The notes under the pieces: generated by a model
Told to the model about the DNA's origin: nothing
The model's database searches: none
The model's input: only the letters and a program-made list of their open reading frames with translations
DNA from: Hyparrhenia diplandra
Taxonomy: Eukaryota; Streptophyta; Magnoliopsida; Poales; Poaceae
Assembly (NCBI GenBank): GCA_015847255.1
Contig: JADLZK010012222.1
Span: 248,001-312,000, forward strand
Length of the DNA: 64,000 nt
Direction: 5' to 3'
Program-made: the position numbers and the translations under genes
In this document: in pieces, positions 33,807 to 45,886 of the stretch
Layout: each line of letters opens with the position of its first letter
How positions within the stretch are numbered: position 1 is the stretch's first letter

Positions 33807-34135
33807 GATCGATCACGCTACGTACTAGCTAGTAGCCAGCCGGATCGATCGCTTGCTGCTAATTGTAATTGTAATATAAACTAGGAGAGAGATCGCTAGC
33901 TAGCCGCTAAGATTGGATTGCTCGTGTGCAGGGTTTGCAACTGATCCAGGTGCCATTGCTGCTTCCATGCATGAGCTCTTCATTCTCTGCCTTCGCATCA
34001 TCGAGACAGGCCTATGCCTATGTGAGGACGCCATTGTTTTGGCCCTCCGCATTCCTTCCTGTGGTGTGGACCTACTTGCTTAGTTTGTGGCCAGCAGCAA
34101 TTTTCGAGGGACGACCTGCTGCCTCTCTCTCTCTC
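33807..34135. other. Upstream region of the protease-like gene
   Basis: AT-rich sequence with repeated GCTAGCTAG and GATCGATC blocks near 33820-33905. It would hold the promoter of the minus-strand gene, but I cannot point to a definite TATA box. No other gene is visible. Confidence 0.4.
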
Positions 34136-34968
34136 CATATATATCCCTATAATAAGAAAACCAACATATATATCTTGCCTATTGTAATAATTGTATATCG
34201 TTCATGACAAAAGTAGCTAGACATGTATGTTCGGTCATATCATTAATTCCGGTCCATAAACTCTCTGTGCTCGTTTAGGTTCTTTCTACTTCGTCATCCC
34301 AGTCCTTAAACTTGCAAATAGTTATTTAGGTATATACTCAAACTTAACTAATTGTGTCATTCATTCATGTTCATAAACTCGCAAAACATCTTTAGATGCT
34401 TAATATATGTTCGGGGTCTCATAACCGGTCTAAAAAGCTAGCTCTAGACCGGCCCATACTCGTAGGTTGATGTGTCATGCTCAGTTGCCCTAACAACAAT
34501 TCTGATGCTCGGCCATAGGGGCTCTCATCCATCTAGGATTGCAACTGACCCGACCATGGTGGCATGCCTGCACGTTGGGTTTGGCACAACCAGGCATGAG
34601 GGCCTATCTAGGGTGGCACAACCACAAGTGTATAACTCAAGGACTTGAGATGAAAAAAAAAGAAGAAGATAGAGAGCTCCGGGAGGTGGCGAGAAGGGAG
34701 ATGGATCTAAGATGTAGGCCTTTATGTCAGCATGCCCCTTTATTATACTTGCAACAGATGCAGACTCATTTGGACGGGGATTTAAGAGAGATAATGGACA
34801 TAAACGGGTGATTTCTTTAGGAACCGGAATAACATAATCGAACAAGTCTTTTTTTGACCGAACCAGATGAGGAGTCCCTGACCTCCTTTTTTTAATTAAA
34901 TGAAAGAATGGAGTATAGAGACGAAGTTACAGGGCAACAATGCCCAAAAAATTAAAAAGTGACCTATA
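34136..34968. repeat. Tandem duplication, first copy (833-bp period)
   Basis: It matches 34969-35838 along its whole length with moderate divergence. Shared blocks include CTTGCCTATTGTAATAATTG, CTTGCAAATAGTTATTTAGG and AGGCCTTTATGTCAGCATGC. The copy ends in a LINE tail remnant (TTTTTTTGACCGAACC). There is no gene. Confidence 0.88.
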
Positions 34969-35838
34969 CATATATATCCCTGTAATAAGAAAACCAACAT
35001 ATATATCTTGCCTATTGTAATAATTGTATATAGTTCATGACAAAAGTAGACATGTATGTATGACATGCACCGTCTCTATAGAAGTAGATATTGTTCCGTG
35101 ATATCATTCCGGTCCGTAAACTCTCTATGCTCATTTGTGTTCTCAAACTTGTTCTACTTTGTCATTGCCAGTCCCTAAACTTGCAAATAGTTATTTAGGT
35201 ATATACTCAAACTTAACCAGTTGTGTCATTCATTCATGTTCCTAAACTCGAAAAGCATCTTTAGATGCTTCATATATGTTCGGGTCTCATAACCGGTCTG
35301 AACAACTAGCTCTAGACCCCACACTCGTAGGTTGATGTGCCATGCTTAGTTGCTCTATCAACAATTCTGATGCTCGGCCATAGGGGCTCTCACCATCCAG
35401 GATGGCAACCGACCATGGTGGAATGCCTGGACATTGAGTTTGACACAACCAGGCATGAGGGCCTATCTAGGGCGGCACAACCACAAGTGTATAACTCAAG
35501 GACTTGAGATAAAAGATAGAAGATAGAGAGCTCTAGGAGGTGGTGATAAGGGAGATGGATCTAAGATGTAGGCCTTTATGTCAGCATGCCCCTTTATTAT
35601 ACTTGCACATATGTGGACTCATATGGATGGGGTTTAACAGAGGTAATGGACATAAACAAGTGATTTTTGAGGTTGGGAACTGGAATAACATAATCAAACA
35701 AGTTTTTTTTTTTTTTTTGACCGAACCGGTCAAGGAGTCCCCAACCTTTTTTTTTTTAATTAAATGAAAGAATGGAGTACACAGACAAGTTACAAGGCAA
35801 CAATTCCCAAAAAAGAAAAAAGTGACATATACATAGCT
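34969..35838. repeat. Tandem duplication, second copy
   Basis: The second unit starts at the same CATATATATCCCT boundary. Its right end merges into a longer LINE 3' fragment, which suggests that the duplication arose after the LINE inserted. Confidence 0.88.
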
Positions 35839-36054
35839 ATCCTCCAAATTTGAAGAAGTGCACCCCTGGACCGGTTTGGCCTTGATGCAAACAAGGCCAA
35901 TTTCCTCTTTAAAGGCTCTTTTCCATTGGTCGATATCTCTCTGTCCATTGTCAAATATTACTTTGTTTCTCGTTTTCCATAGTGCCCAGCATGCTGCAAT
36001 CAAAAGCTCCTTGAAGATGATGTTGTGAAAGTCATGCCTCGCTTTTAGTAGCAT
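35703..36054 (-). mobile_element. 3' fragment of a LINE (non-LTR retrotransposon)
   Basis: The minus-strand reading (ELLIAACWALWKTRNKVIFD, then IDQWKRAFKEEIGLV) is the familiar C-terminal end of plant LINE reverse-transcriptase proteins. It is followed by a short 3' region and a long A tail (T run at 35703-35719 on the plus strand). The 5' part is missing, as is usual for LINE copies. Confidence 0.8.
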
Positions 36055-36059
36055 GGATC

Positions 36060-36400
36060 ATTTTCTTCCTCGGATCGTGCTCAATCTACTAGGAGTCCCA
36101 TAAGTAGAAGGTGGTGACACTATCCACCTATGAGGTAGAGTACATAGCAACTGGCATCAACTGTTGATAGAGGGAGGGAGCTCACCAAAGAGGAGCTCCG
36201 CGCACTAGTGCTCCTTGTGGACAACAAATCTTCCATTGCATTTGGCCAAGAATCCCGTCCTCCATGACCGTAGCAAAAACATTGGCATGAAGTTCCACTT
36301 CAATTGAGGCAATGTCTGGAGGGATACGTCTTGAGCATGTTCAGACTCCTCGACAACTCGGTGACGTGTTGGCCCAAACAAAACCATCCTCATTCACCAC
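36060..36400 (+). pseudogene. Ty1/copia RNase H relic
   Basis: Plus-strand pieces such as TLSTYEVEYIATG, LVDNKSSIAFGQ and KFHFN resemble the copia RNase H (SAEAEY, DNKSAI and KFHFIRD regions). They are broken by stops and frame changes. No LTRs remain. 36400-36880 shows nothing further. Confidence 0.7.
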
Positions 36401-36882
36401 ACTCCACAAGGGTAGTTTCAGGGTACATCTATAGGCTAGCCAAGGAACATACGTTGGTGGCTAAGCAAGGAGTAAAATAGGCATAAAAACCTAACAATAA
36501 CTAATCTACTAAACTTAATAACTAACAACATCCTCACCAAGCCTATTGAGCTTTTGCTCTAAGAGCTAAGAACAAGATTGGAGTTGAGGACATCAAGCAA
36601 GCGCATGACAACTACGAGAATGATTGTTGGATAATTTCTTAGCTCGTGATTTACTCCTTTTTCTGAAAGTCAATGGAGTAGGTGAGCTACTTGGCCAGTC
36701 GAGGCCACTAGCATCCGTTTAGGGCAGGAGTGCCATGAGTACAAGGGCATGCCATGTACAATACTTGTAGTTGGTAGTTTAATTCATACCTCTAGGTACT
36801 CTAGTTTGACTTTGAGCTCGATAAAGTGTCGATGAGGAGCTGCAACTTGAGTAGTTCAGCAACACCAAATTGACTCTAGAAT

Positions 36883-36997
36883 TGTGTGTGTGTGTGTGTG
36901 TGAGTGAGTGCGCGTGCGTGCATGCGTGTGCTTCTTCTTCTTCTTCTTCTTCTTCTTCTTCTTCTTCTTCTTCTTCTTCTCCTCCTCCTCCTCCTCG
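36883..36997. repeat. Compound microsatellite
   Basis: About ten GT units, a mixed GAGT/GCGTGCAT stretch, then about sixteen CTT units (36931-36979) and six CTC units. The Ser-rich and Glu-rich open frames over it are artefacts of the repeat. Confidence 0.95.
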
Positions 36998-37078
36998 AAG
37001 CTCTTTCAACATATTTTCCTTTGCATTTATGTCATGTAAAACCTATATAGTGAACACCGTATTTTTTGTGTGTTATAG

Positions 37079-37207
37079 GTCACCATCTTATCTTATGCAC
37101 AAACTGGATCGGAGAAAACTTATATGATGATAGGAAAGCCAGATAAGGATATGATACCACATGCCTTAACAGAGATTTTTAACAAAATCAAGCCATCTAT
37201 CGACTGA
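37079..37207 (+). pseudogene. Kinesin motor-domain exon relic
   Basis: It follows an acceptor-like TTATAG and reads 42 residues to a stop: SYAQTGSEKTYMMIGKP and then MIPHALTEIFNKI. This corresponds to the kinesin P-loop (YGQTGSGKTYTM) and the following GxIPRxLxxIF stretch, closest to the KIN-14 pattern. The second Gly of the P-loop is Glu. No other motor motifs are present nearby. It is probably a duplicated or captured gene fragment. Confidence 0.68.
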
Positions 37208-39212
37208 AACTCTTCTAGGAGTCACTTTGTGTTTAAGTTAATCATTTCTAGATACAATAAGATATGTCAAAATTTTCAATCCACAAACATTCTACATATT
37301 TACATAACTCAAAATATGTCTGAAGTGAAGTTTTGGAACTCAGTTGCTGTAACTGAACTAACTCTTTGCAGGGCTTCCAATTGGAGAAAGGAGGATAAAT
37401 TGATGCTATATACATCTTATTTGGAAGAGCAAGAGATAGAGGGCTCAAAAAAGAAATATCTCATAATGCTTATATGAGAATTGAGAGGAAGCTTGTGAAT
37501 AAAGGAGCAGATGTTATCCGGATAAAGCGAGAAGCTATGAAATGAAAAACAAAGTATACCAATTGGATAAACCAAGGCAAACCGGTAATTTTCTTGTTTA
37601 AATCTTTACAATTGAACATTTAATATTTATTTTTTTATATTTTTATATTAAGTAACTTAAATTAAAATTGATTAATATAACTAAGACTAATTTTATTTAT
37701 TTTGTAGAGTGATAAAGCACCTGATTATCTACATTTACTTGAATGATCCTTTCCATTTATCTAAAAACACCGGTATCAGAATCGTAAGAGCAAAGAGAAA
37801 AATACTTTAAAAAGTTAAACAACTAGCGAATAGATAACTCAAATATGAGGCTAGTAGGAGAGAAACAATTCAGATTGCATCTCTACTAGTGCAAATTTTT
37901 TCTTCCACCATGCTATCACATTTGTGGGGGTGGAATGATGAAACGGTGGGAAGAGTACCCCTCTCCCTCCCGTTGGGTTCTATTTATACAGGAGATGGGA
38001 GGTGGAAGTTTTCCATCTAACCCATTTGGTTCACAGAATTACAAGCAGGCCCCTAGATCTATTGCACGTGGGCCTTTTTACAAGGGCAGGGGCACGCAAT
38101 CACCACTACCCCCAACAGTAGCCCCTTAGCGACTAGGCTTTGGTAGGTACAACAAGCCTAGTCGCTAAAATAGAAAAAGGCCTAAGAGTACAAATCCCTT
38201 CTTTATCTCTATCATCGTCGATAGGGATCCTCGGGGCAGGATGCATCTGGATGGCGAAGGTTGGGGGGCATGATACGATGATGAAGAGTCGTTGATTGCA
38301 GAGGTGTGGGACTTAGCCCCTACCTAGCTTTCTTGTCATTGTAAAGTTCTTCGCTTTTTCGAGTATGGCTCTTTGTTGCTCAAGTAGTCTTAGTAGCGGA
38401 GGTCACCTTTAGCATTTTGTCGATGATGATGCATTTGTTGAGGCGGTCATGATCATTGGACGTAGGTAGATGCGTGAGCTGCATTAGAGCCCTTGGCCGA
38501 GCTTTTAGCGAAGGTACGGTTGGTGTCGCTGAGTTCGAAGGCAAGCCTCTTGCTGACATGCTGGCGAGGGTAATGTTGGTGTCGTCGAGGTCGAAGGCGA
38601 ACCTTGGCCAACATGTTGGCGATGGCGTGTTTGTGTCGCCGAGGTTGAAGGTGAACCCCTCACCAAGGTGTTGTCGAAGGTGAGGTCAACAACTTATGTC
38701 CCGCTCGAACCTGTAGGCGTCACGAAGGTCTTTACCTTACTAGAAGCAACTCTCTATAGCCGAAGTAGTCGTGGTAGCAGTCGTGATCATTGAGCGAAGG
38801 TAGCTACCGGAGTTACTAGTATTGCCTGCTCCAGCTCATGAGCAGCGAGCGAGACATGTCCTCAGGGTTGGATTGGTTCCTCCAATCTGGCCCCTTAGCC
38901 CCTCTTGGTCGGTGCTTATGAGCAGGAGGTGGCTTCGTGGCTAGTAGTCGACGATTTTGATGATGGCGTTTTGAAGGAGTTCTCTGCTTGAGCCGGGTTG
39001 ATGGTTCGATGAAGTTGAGGTCGTCGATAGTGCCCGAGTTGAGTGTAGGTCTGACCCAAGATGTGGGGTCGAGGAGTTGTCGCCAACGTCGAAGGAGAGC
39101 CCTGGTCGTAGTGTTAACGAAGGTGTGGTTGATGTCGTCGAGGGTGTAGTCAGCGTCGCAGAGATCGGAGGCGCTTGACAAAGCCACACCCGCGGTGTGC
39201 AGAGCTCACGAC
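37208..39212. other. Gene-free region with degenerate GC-rich repeats
   Basis: 37208-37900 is AT-rich, with one acceptor-like site (CTCTTTGCAG near 37371) followed by a short open stretch that I cannot identify. From 38440 to 39190, imperfect repeats of about 60 bp with GTCGTCGAGGTCGAAGG-like and GACATGCTGGCGA-like blocks occur in both directions. They look like decayed LTR or transposon sequence. No protein is supported. Confidence 0.5.
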
Positions 39213-39466
39213 TGTAGGGTCGAGATGGGGACCAGAGGGGGCTGAATAGTCCTTTCTAAAACTAATTGCGCCGGCTAAACAAATATAATACGGAATTGAA
39301 ACTATTCGTTTAGCCAAGACTTCACCCCTCTAGCTATGACTCTAAATCACCTCATAAAAGATCCTACACAAAGCAAATGAGGTGATAAGCCTAGCTTGAG
39401 CTCCTAACCGTTTCTATTGCAAGGTCACACAAACCTATGCACTAGTACTTCAACAAGGGTGAGCTC

Positions 39467-40677
39467 TGTTGACACCTGTTATAGCATAATATTAATAGTC
39501 AACTAAACATGGATAAGGGCTTAAAATGAATATCAACATAGAATAGGGGTCTAACTAACATAATTCCACGAGCTTTGGTGATTTATGACTTTACAGGGAC
39601 TTAACAGATAAATGCAGAGAAGAATGTAGAAAGTTCCGAATATATCTCACATATGATGACAAGACTTAACCGTGAAGTAACTCAACCCGAAAAGTGGACT
39701 AAAACATTCTAGAAGGTACCAGAGGACACTAGAAGAAACGGGAAGCCGAGGTGGTATGCCACCCTGGCGGCCGCCATGCCAACTAGGCCGGCCGCCAGGC
39801 TGGGGCCACATGTCAGCCTCAGCTTCGTATGTCGGTTTACCACCGACCTTGAGGTTGTATCTACACCGTTGCCAAGGTCGGTTTGATCCAAGGGCTGTCG
39901 TTCATCGCCAAGGGCTATATAAGAAGACCCCCTGACCCCAGGGCTCAACCCTAATTCATTCTATCTCATTCTATTCATTATCTCTCAGTTGTAGAGGTGT
40001 CCCAATGTAAGGATAACCTCTCTCTGGGATTAGTGAATTAGAACTAGATTAGAAGAAGATTAGTCATGTAATTAGAGATAGATTAGCCATGTAATTAGAA
40101 CTAGATTAGATCTAACTTAGATCTAATCAAGAGTAAAGGAGAGAGGAGTTATGCTCTTGTTCTAGAGATGTCTTCAGAGTATGGTATGTCTTTATATCTT
40201 CTCTACAAGACTTATAATTCACATATTTATCTTCTCCATTCACTTCCATACTTCTCATATATGGTTAAGTATAGTTGTTATATTATTGCATGGGATCTCC
40301 GCTCGTATTGAGGGCTCTAGTTATGCAAGGTAGCTAGAGTAGTAATCAATAGTGTAGACATGGTGTCTAGGCTATAGGTTACCTGAGATTGCGCCCAATC
40401 CCACGGATAGTTGTGGTAGCCCCGGGGGTGACAGCTCTGTAAGGCCTTTGTAGTCCACCACGTTCGGATTGGTGTTTCAGTAGAGCTTTTGGCAGCCTTC
40501 TCCCAACTACCTTCTTCCCGGTCTTTCTCGAGAGTTGGGGACGGATCTCACGCTCCAAAGTGCATTAGTATAATTGCTATCATAGAACCTAAGTAATAGA
40601 GAAGTACCCAGGAACCTTGATCTCTCCCATTGACCTCTTGATTAGTTTAGTTATTCTTGATATCTTAGGTAGGTTAT
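39467..40677 (+). repeat. LTR A, missing its 3' end
   Basis: It follows LTR B from the start to TTAGGTAGGTTAT, then jumps into internal sequence (AGCATTTGCCTTGC). It lacks about 235 bp of LTR end, the primer site and the first half of the internal region. TATA box CTATATAAG at 39915-39923. Confidence 0.88.
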
Positions 40678-42963
40678 AGCATTTGCCTTGCATTAGAAAA
40701 GAAAAATAAATATTTGTTTGTTGCATATACTTTGAAAAACTTTAAGCCCCATGTAAGTAATTTTTGTGGTGTATAACAACCCACAAGGATATTTACTGTG
40801 GTGGCATAAAAATAAAATAAATATGCATGCATCGTCATCCTTATTTGCATAGAAAACCCCAAAAATATTTAATCTTTCTTTGAAAAATTTCGAGAAAAGA
40901 CAAAAGCAATGTGGCTAACCCCTAACGCTTAATCAAGTTCTACTAGTTTTGTTGTCTATTTGAGTTCAGCAGGATCCCAAGGAAGAGAGACATGACACAT
41001 ATGGTGTCCAGCATTAAAGAAGATCAATCAACCACCATCACTATCTACCTCTAGTTCCAACCATCAAGAACATCGAAGACTATGTCAACATCCGGCTTTG
41101 GGGAGTGCAACCCCCATGTATCCGATAAGTATCCTTTTATCTTATTTACTACTAGCAAGATATGTTTGTTTTATTAGAAAGATATAAAAAGATGCATAAC
41201 TAAAGAAACCAAATAAATAGAGTCTATATAGTCTTTATTAAAGAGTCTTTATTAGAGTGTGATAATAAAATATACTACGAAGATAATCTCTAGCCTTGGA
41301 GATGATGAATAGTTGCTCCGTCGTAATTCCTTTCAAGTACCTACCTTTCAAGCTTAATTTCTCTCGAGCTTTTAAATGCAACCGCTTTGACTTGAGACTT
41401 GTTTCGATCCTAAAACCTGTGGGTAGCAAATGCTTGCTCAAGTCTAGGTAATTGACGGATATGATATATAAGAGTTTGAGTTACTATTTATCTTACTCCT
41501 AGTGATACTAGATTTCTGGAGATTTATCTTTTAAAAATTAAAGTGCACATGATAAGTTCCTGTGTGACAAGAGTGTTGAACCTCCTACCACAAGCCATAT
41601 ATACATGCTCCTTAGATTAGGAAAACCTTTTGACATATATATAGGCTGCTTGCTTTGCATTGAGTTTGTTCAATCTTTGTCGACCCTTAAAAACTTGTCA
41701 TGCTGATCATGCACACTCCACTCCACCACACTCTATTCCACTCCACTCTACCCCACTTGCATTTATGCTACTTCAACCCTAGAAGTACGCATCCACAAAG
41801 CATCCACCAAATATTCACCAAAAATGTTATACTCCTATCCTAGGAGAGAGCAACCAAAAATATTTCCTATACCCATTCACTCATTCATTGCTAGCCAACA
41901 TCTTACAAAAGCTCCATTACATTTATTTATCTCTCAAAAGTTATTCCAAAAGAGATCTGGGTTGTAGATTAAAAAAAAAGAAAAGAAAGGGAGATGAAAA
42001 ATGGACAAGTGTCCTACGGGCGAGTAGAGCCTACCTCCCTAAACAAAAGAGATGAAAAATGAACAAGTGTTCGAGGGCGAGTAGAGCCCACATCTCTAAA
42101 ATAATAATAAAAGATGAAAAATGGACAAGTGTCCGAGGGTGAGTAGAACCCACATCTTTAAAGAGAGGAAATAAAAGACAAAAGTCTAGGGTGAGCAGAG
42201 CCCACCTCTCTAAAAAGAAAAATAAAGAAAGAAAAAGATACAACCCAGGTTCTCTGCAAAGTTTCCAAATTCAAAAGAGAGAAGATTCCTCAAGGAGCAA
42301 AAGTAAGATTTCCCATCATCTATTCTATTCACTTCACTACATGCTTTACTACATTCTCTACCATATATATCCTATCCACCATACACATGCACCACTTGAT
42401 CAGTGTGACTTGTAACTTTGGATCCATTGCTTGAATTTACAATATATGCTTAGTAAGTAAATAAATTATTTTCTCCTACCTATGAGCTCCAGATATAAAG
42501 CCTTAGAATATAGGGTGAGAGAGAAGAAGGCATAGTGTGCTACTGCCTTAGCCAAAAATATTACATATCATGAGAGAAAGGCAACCGCTACCTTATTGCC
42601 TTAGAGAGGATCCACAAATACCATAAATGAGAGATTAGAGAGAGAGTCATACTGAGGAACTTTGAGTTTTATTTGAAAATCAGCAAAAACTCCAGAAGAA
42701 TAGTTGCTCAAAAGAGTTTGAGATACAGTGCTCGACTTGACTATTCTATCTTTCAATTACCCAAGCTTGAAGAAAAGGTTATAAGCCCCAAAAGGTAAAA
42801 GGTAATATGGGTAAATTGAAGTTTTAAAAAGTTTATTCTTCTGGATAGAAATTTTGTTTGAAAGCATGTGTACTTTTAAGGTGTGATAGCGTTGTAGCAA
42901 CTCCTGATCCATTGCTAAGTTTGGCTTTGCTAGGGACTAGCAAAGGGTAAGCTTGGGGGAACT
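40678..42963 (+). other. Left internal fragment of the three-LTR element
   Basis: Colinear and highly similar to about 47411-49707. It contains no protein gene. It includes the tandem repeat block at 41991-42215 and ends in the polypurine tract GGGTAAGCTTGGGGGAA (42945-42961) next to LTR B. Confidence 0.85.
41991..42215 (+). repeat. Four degenerate tandem repeats of about 60 bp
   Basis: Units contain GATGAAAAATGGACAAGTGT, then GGGCGAGTAGAGCC or a variant, then CAYCTCTAAA. An almost identical block lies at 48741-48963 in the second internal copy. Confidence 0.85.
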
Positions 42964-44405
42964 TGTTGACACCTGTTATAGTATAATATTAATAGTCAAC
43001 TAAACATGAAATAAGGACGTAAAATGAATATCAACATAGACTAGGGGTCTAACTAACATAATTCCACGAGCTTTGGTGATTTATATATTTTTAGGGACTT
43101 AACGGATAAATGCGAGAGAAGAATGGAGAAAGTTCGAATATATCTCACATACGATGACAAGACTTAACCGTGAAGTAACTTCGACCGAAAAGTGGACTAA
43201 AACATTCTAGAAGGAACCAGAGGACACCGGAAGAAACGGGAAGCCGAGGGTGGCATGCCACCCGGGCGGCCGCCCGGTGCCAACTAGGCCGGCCGCCTGC
43301 GGGGCCCACATGTCAGCCTCAGCTTTGTATGTCGGTTTACCACCGACCTTGAGGTTGTATCTACACCGTTGCCAAGGTCGGTTTGATCCAAGGGTTCACG
43401 TTCATCGCCAAGGCCTATATAAGAAGACCCCCTAACCCTAGGGTTAAACCCTAATTCATTCTATCTCATTCTATTCATTATCTCTCGGTTGTAGAGGTGT
43501 CCCAATGTAAGGATAACCCTCTCTCGGGATTAGTGAATTAGAAGTAGATTAGAAGAAGATTAGTCATGTAATTAGAAGTAGATTAGACATGTAATTAGAA
43601 CTAGATTAGATCTAACTTAGATCTAATCGGGAGTAAAGGAGAGAGGAGCTATATGCTCTGCTCGAGATGTCTTGAGAGTATGGTATGTCTTTGTATCTTC
43701 TCTACAAGACTTATGATTTATATATTTATCTTCTCTATTCACTTCCATGCCTTTCATATATGGTTAAGTATAGTTGTTATGCTTTTGCATGGGATCTCCG
43801 CTCGTATTGAGGGCTCTAGTTATTCTAGGTAGCTAGAGTAGTAATTTATAGTGTAGACTTGGTGTCTAGGCTATAGGTTACCTGAGGTTGCGCCCAATCT
43901 CACGGATAGTTGTGGTAGCCCCAGGGGTGACAGCTCTGTAAGGCCTTTGTAGTCCACCACGTTCGGGTTGGTGTTTCGTAGAGCTTTTGGCAGCCTTCTC
44001 CCGACTACTTTCTTCCCAGTCTTTCTCGAGAGTCGGGACGGATCTGCTGCTCCAAAGTGCATTAGTGTAATTGGTATCATAGAACCTAAGTAATAGAGAA
44101 GTACCCAGGAACCTTAATCTCTCCCTTTGATCTCTTGGTTAGTTTAGATAGTCTTTGATAACTTAGGTAGGTTATTATTTTATGCTTTGATATTTATCCT
44201 TTAACAATTACCCCCTCACTATAGTCTAGTGGTTTGCTAAGTTAGTGGATGCATGATTGTGACTTATTAGAATTCTTAAACCAAAGCTTCCCTATGGATA
44301 CGATACTCTAGAATACTCATCCTAGAGAAAAGCTACAATGGTAGGTGTTAAATCAGGCGCTTGCAGAATCCTTCAAATTCTTTTAGCACTTAACAAATGC
44401 CAACA
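42964..44405 (+). repeat. LTR B, complete (1442 bp)
   Basis: The only full-length LTR of the element, from TGTTGACACC to GCCAACA. TATA box CTATATAAG at 43415-43423. It serves at once as the 3' LTR of the left unit and the 5' LTR of the right unit. Confidence 0.9.
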
Positions 44406-44416
44406 AGCTTTTTTTT

Positions 44417-44434
44417 TGGCGCCGTTGTTCTTAG
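44417..44434 (+). promoter_or_regulatory. Primer-binding site (tRNA-Asp type)
   Basis: TGGCGCCGTTGTTCTTAGG lies 11 bases beyond LTR B. Its first eleven bases equal the TGGCGCCGTTG site used by many Tat/Athila gypsy elements. Confidence 0.75.
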
Positions 44435-44551
44435 GGAAGCAATTGGCCTAAAGATTCTAATGATGATCATGATAATACGCTAATTTAGTGTATCACTAGC
44501 TTTAGTAGGATTATCCTTATTCTGTTGAATTGTGGAATAGACAGGACAAAA

Positions 44552-45790
44552 GATGTCGTTGCGATCTTCCGACAAGATTCCACGAGAAAAGAAAAGATTG
44601 AAGAACCCTGTGGTGCCCGATCATTCAAGATTCATCACACATTGGAACCCTGCTATCTCAAGGTATGTATTTAAATATATATTATTCTAACCATGTGTAA
44701 ATTGAAGAAGAAGTCACCGTCACAAGAATTCAATGCACACATCTCAAGTGACATACATAAAAGCCGCACATCACGGTAAGTATGATCAATAAAGGTGAGA
44801 AAGTCATACTCATGGATTATAAATTAATTGAGTAGTTATCATTTAATTTAATTTATTGCATTGCATTGCATTGCATGTTTACTTAATTAACTCATGCATT
44901 CACTCCGCTTAGTTTATGTTTTCTCATAGTAGATCCATTGCATGTTTACTTCCTTTGCATACATCCACCCATGTAATTTGCATCTAAAAAAAAAAATCTC
45001 TCACCATGATCATGCTCCTTCGTCTCTAATTGGAATAAATCTCTATAGTGCTTTCATGTTACCCTTGTTTGCTATAGTATGCTTTGGTTTGGAAGTGTTT
45101 CTAGGATGCTTCTAAAGGTTTTTAAATTAAGCGTGGTGCTTAGGTTAAAATGCCTTCCTTAATTGAATTAGACATGGAGTCTAGTTTGGTTATTGAACTA
45201 AAAATTGCTTGTGTAGACATTGGTTATTGTGTTGGACTAACCCATGCAGAAAATTCTCAAATCCAATTCGGGTAAGTGAAGAGATGAACTCAGATAAGAG
45301 AAGAAGCAAGGCATACGATGAACTCCAACCTTGTGCAAAAGACACGGCTCATTCATCATTGATGAAAGAACTGTAAGTATCAAATATCATTCACTCTATC
45401 TTTTGCTACAAGTTATCTTTGCCTTGATCCACATGCTAGAGTGCAGCCATAAACAAAACTGGTTATAAGACATGATAAATAAAATCTGTGCTAAAAGATA
45501 ATCAAAGAACCACTTTTTCATTAGCATAGATGAGATCTTATAAGCTTTGGACAACAACCCCTGCTTCAACCATGTTGTATATTCCCTCAGGTATGTGTCC
45601 ATTAATATCTTGCAGGGAAGGCTCGTGCTATGTCTATTCAATGAAGAAGAGTGTCATACAAAGACGATCTAGAAGAAGCTCTCACTCGAGAAGTGGATGG
45701 ACAAAGCAACAGGCTACAAGAACATCAAAGACAGGTAAGTGAATATAAATCACATATTTATATACAACTTTTGTCTTATGTTCTAAAAAA

Positions 45791-45886
<96 letters not shown>

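Noticed and set aside
36779..37127. Poly-Glu and poly-Ser open frames
   Set aside because: They are translations of the CTT/CTC microsatellite.
42031..42243. A 70-codon frame found identically at 48781-48993
   Set aside because: Its repeated occurrence reflects the duplicated tandem repeat of the three-LTR element on the antisense strand; it is not a conserved gene.
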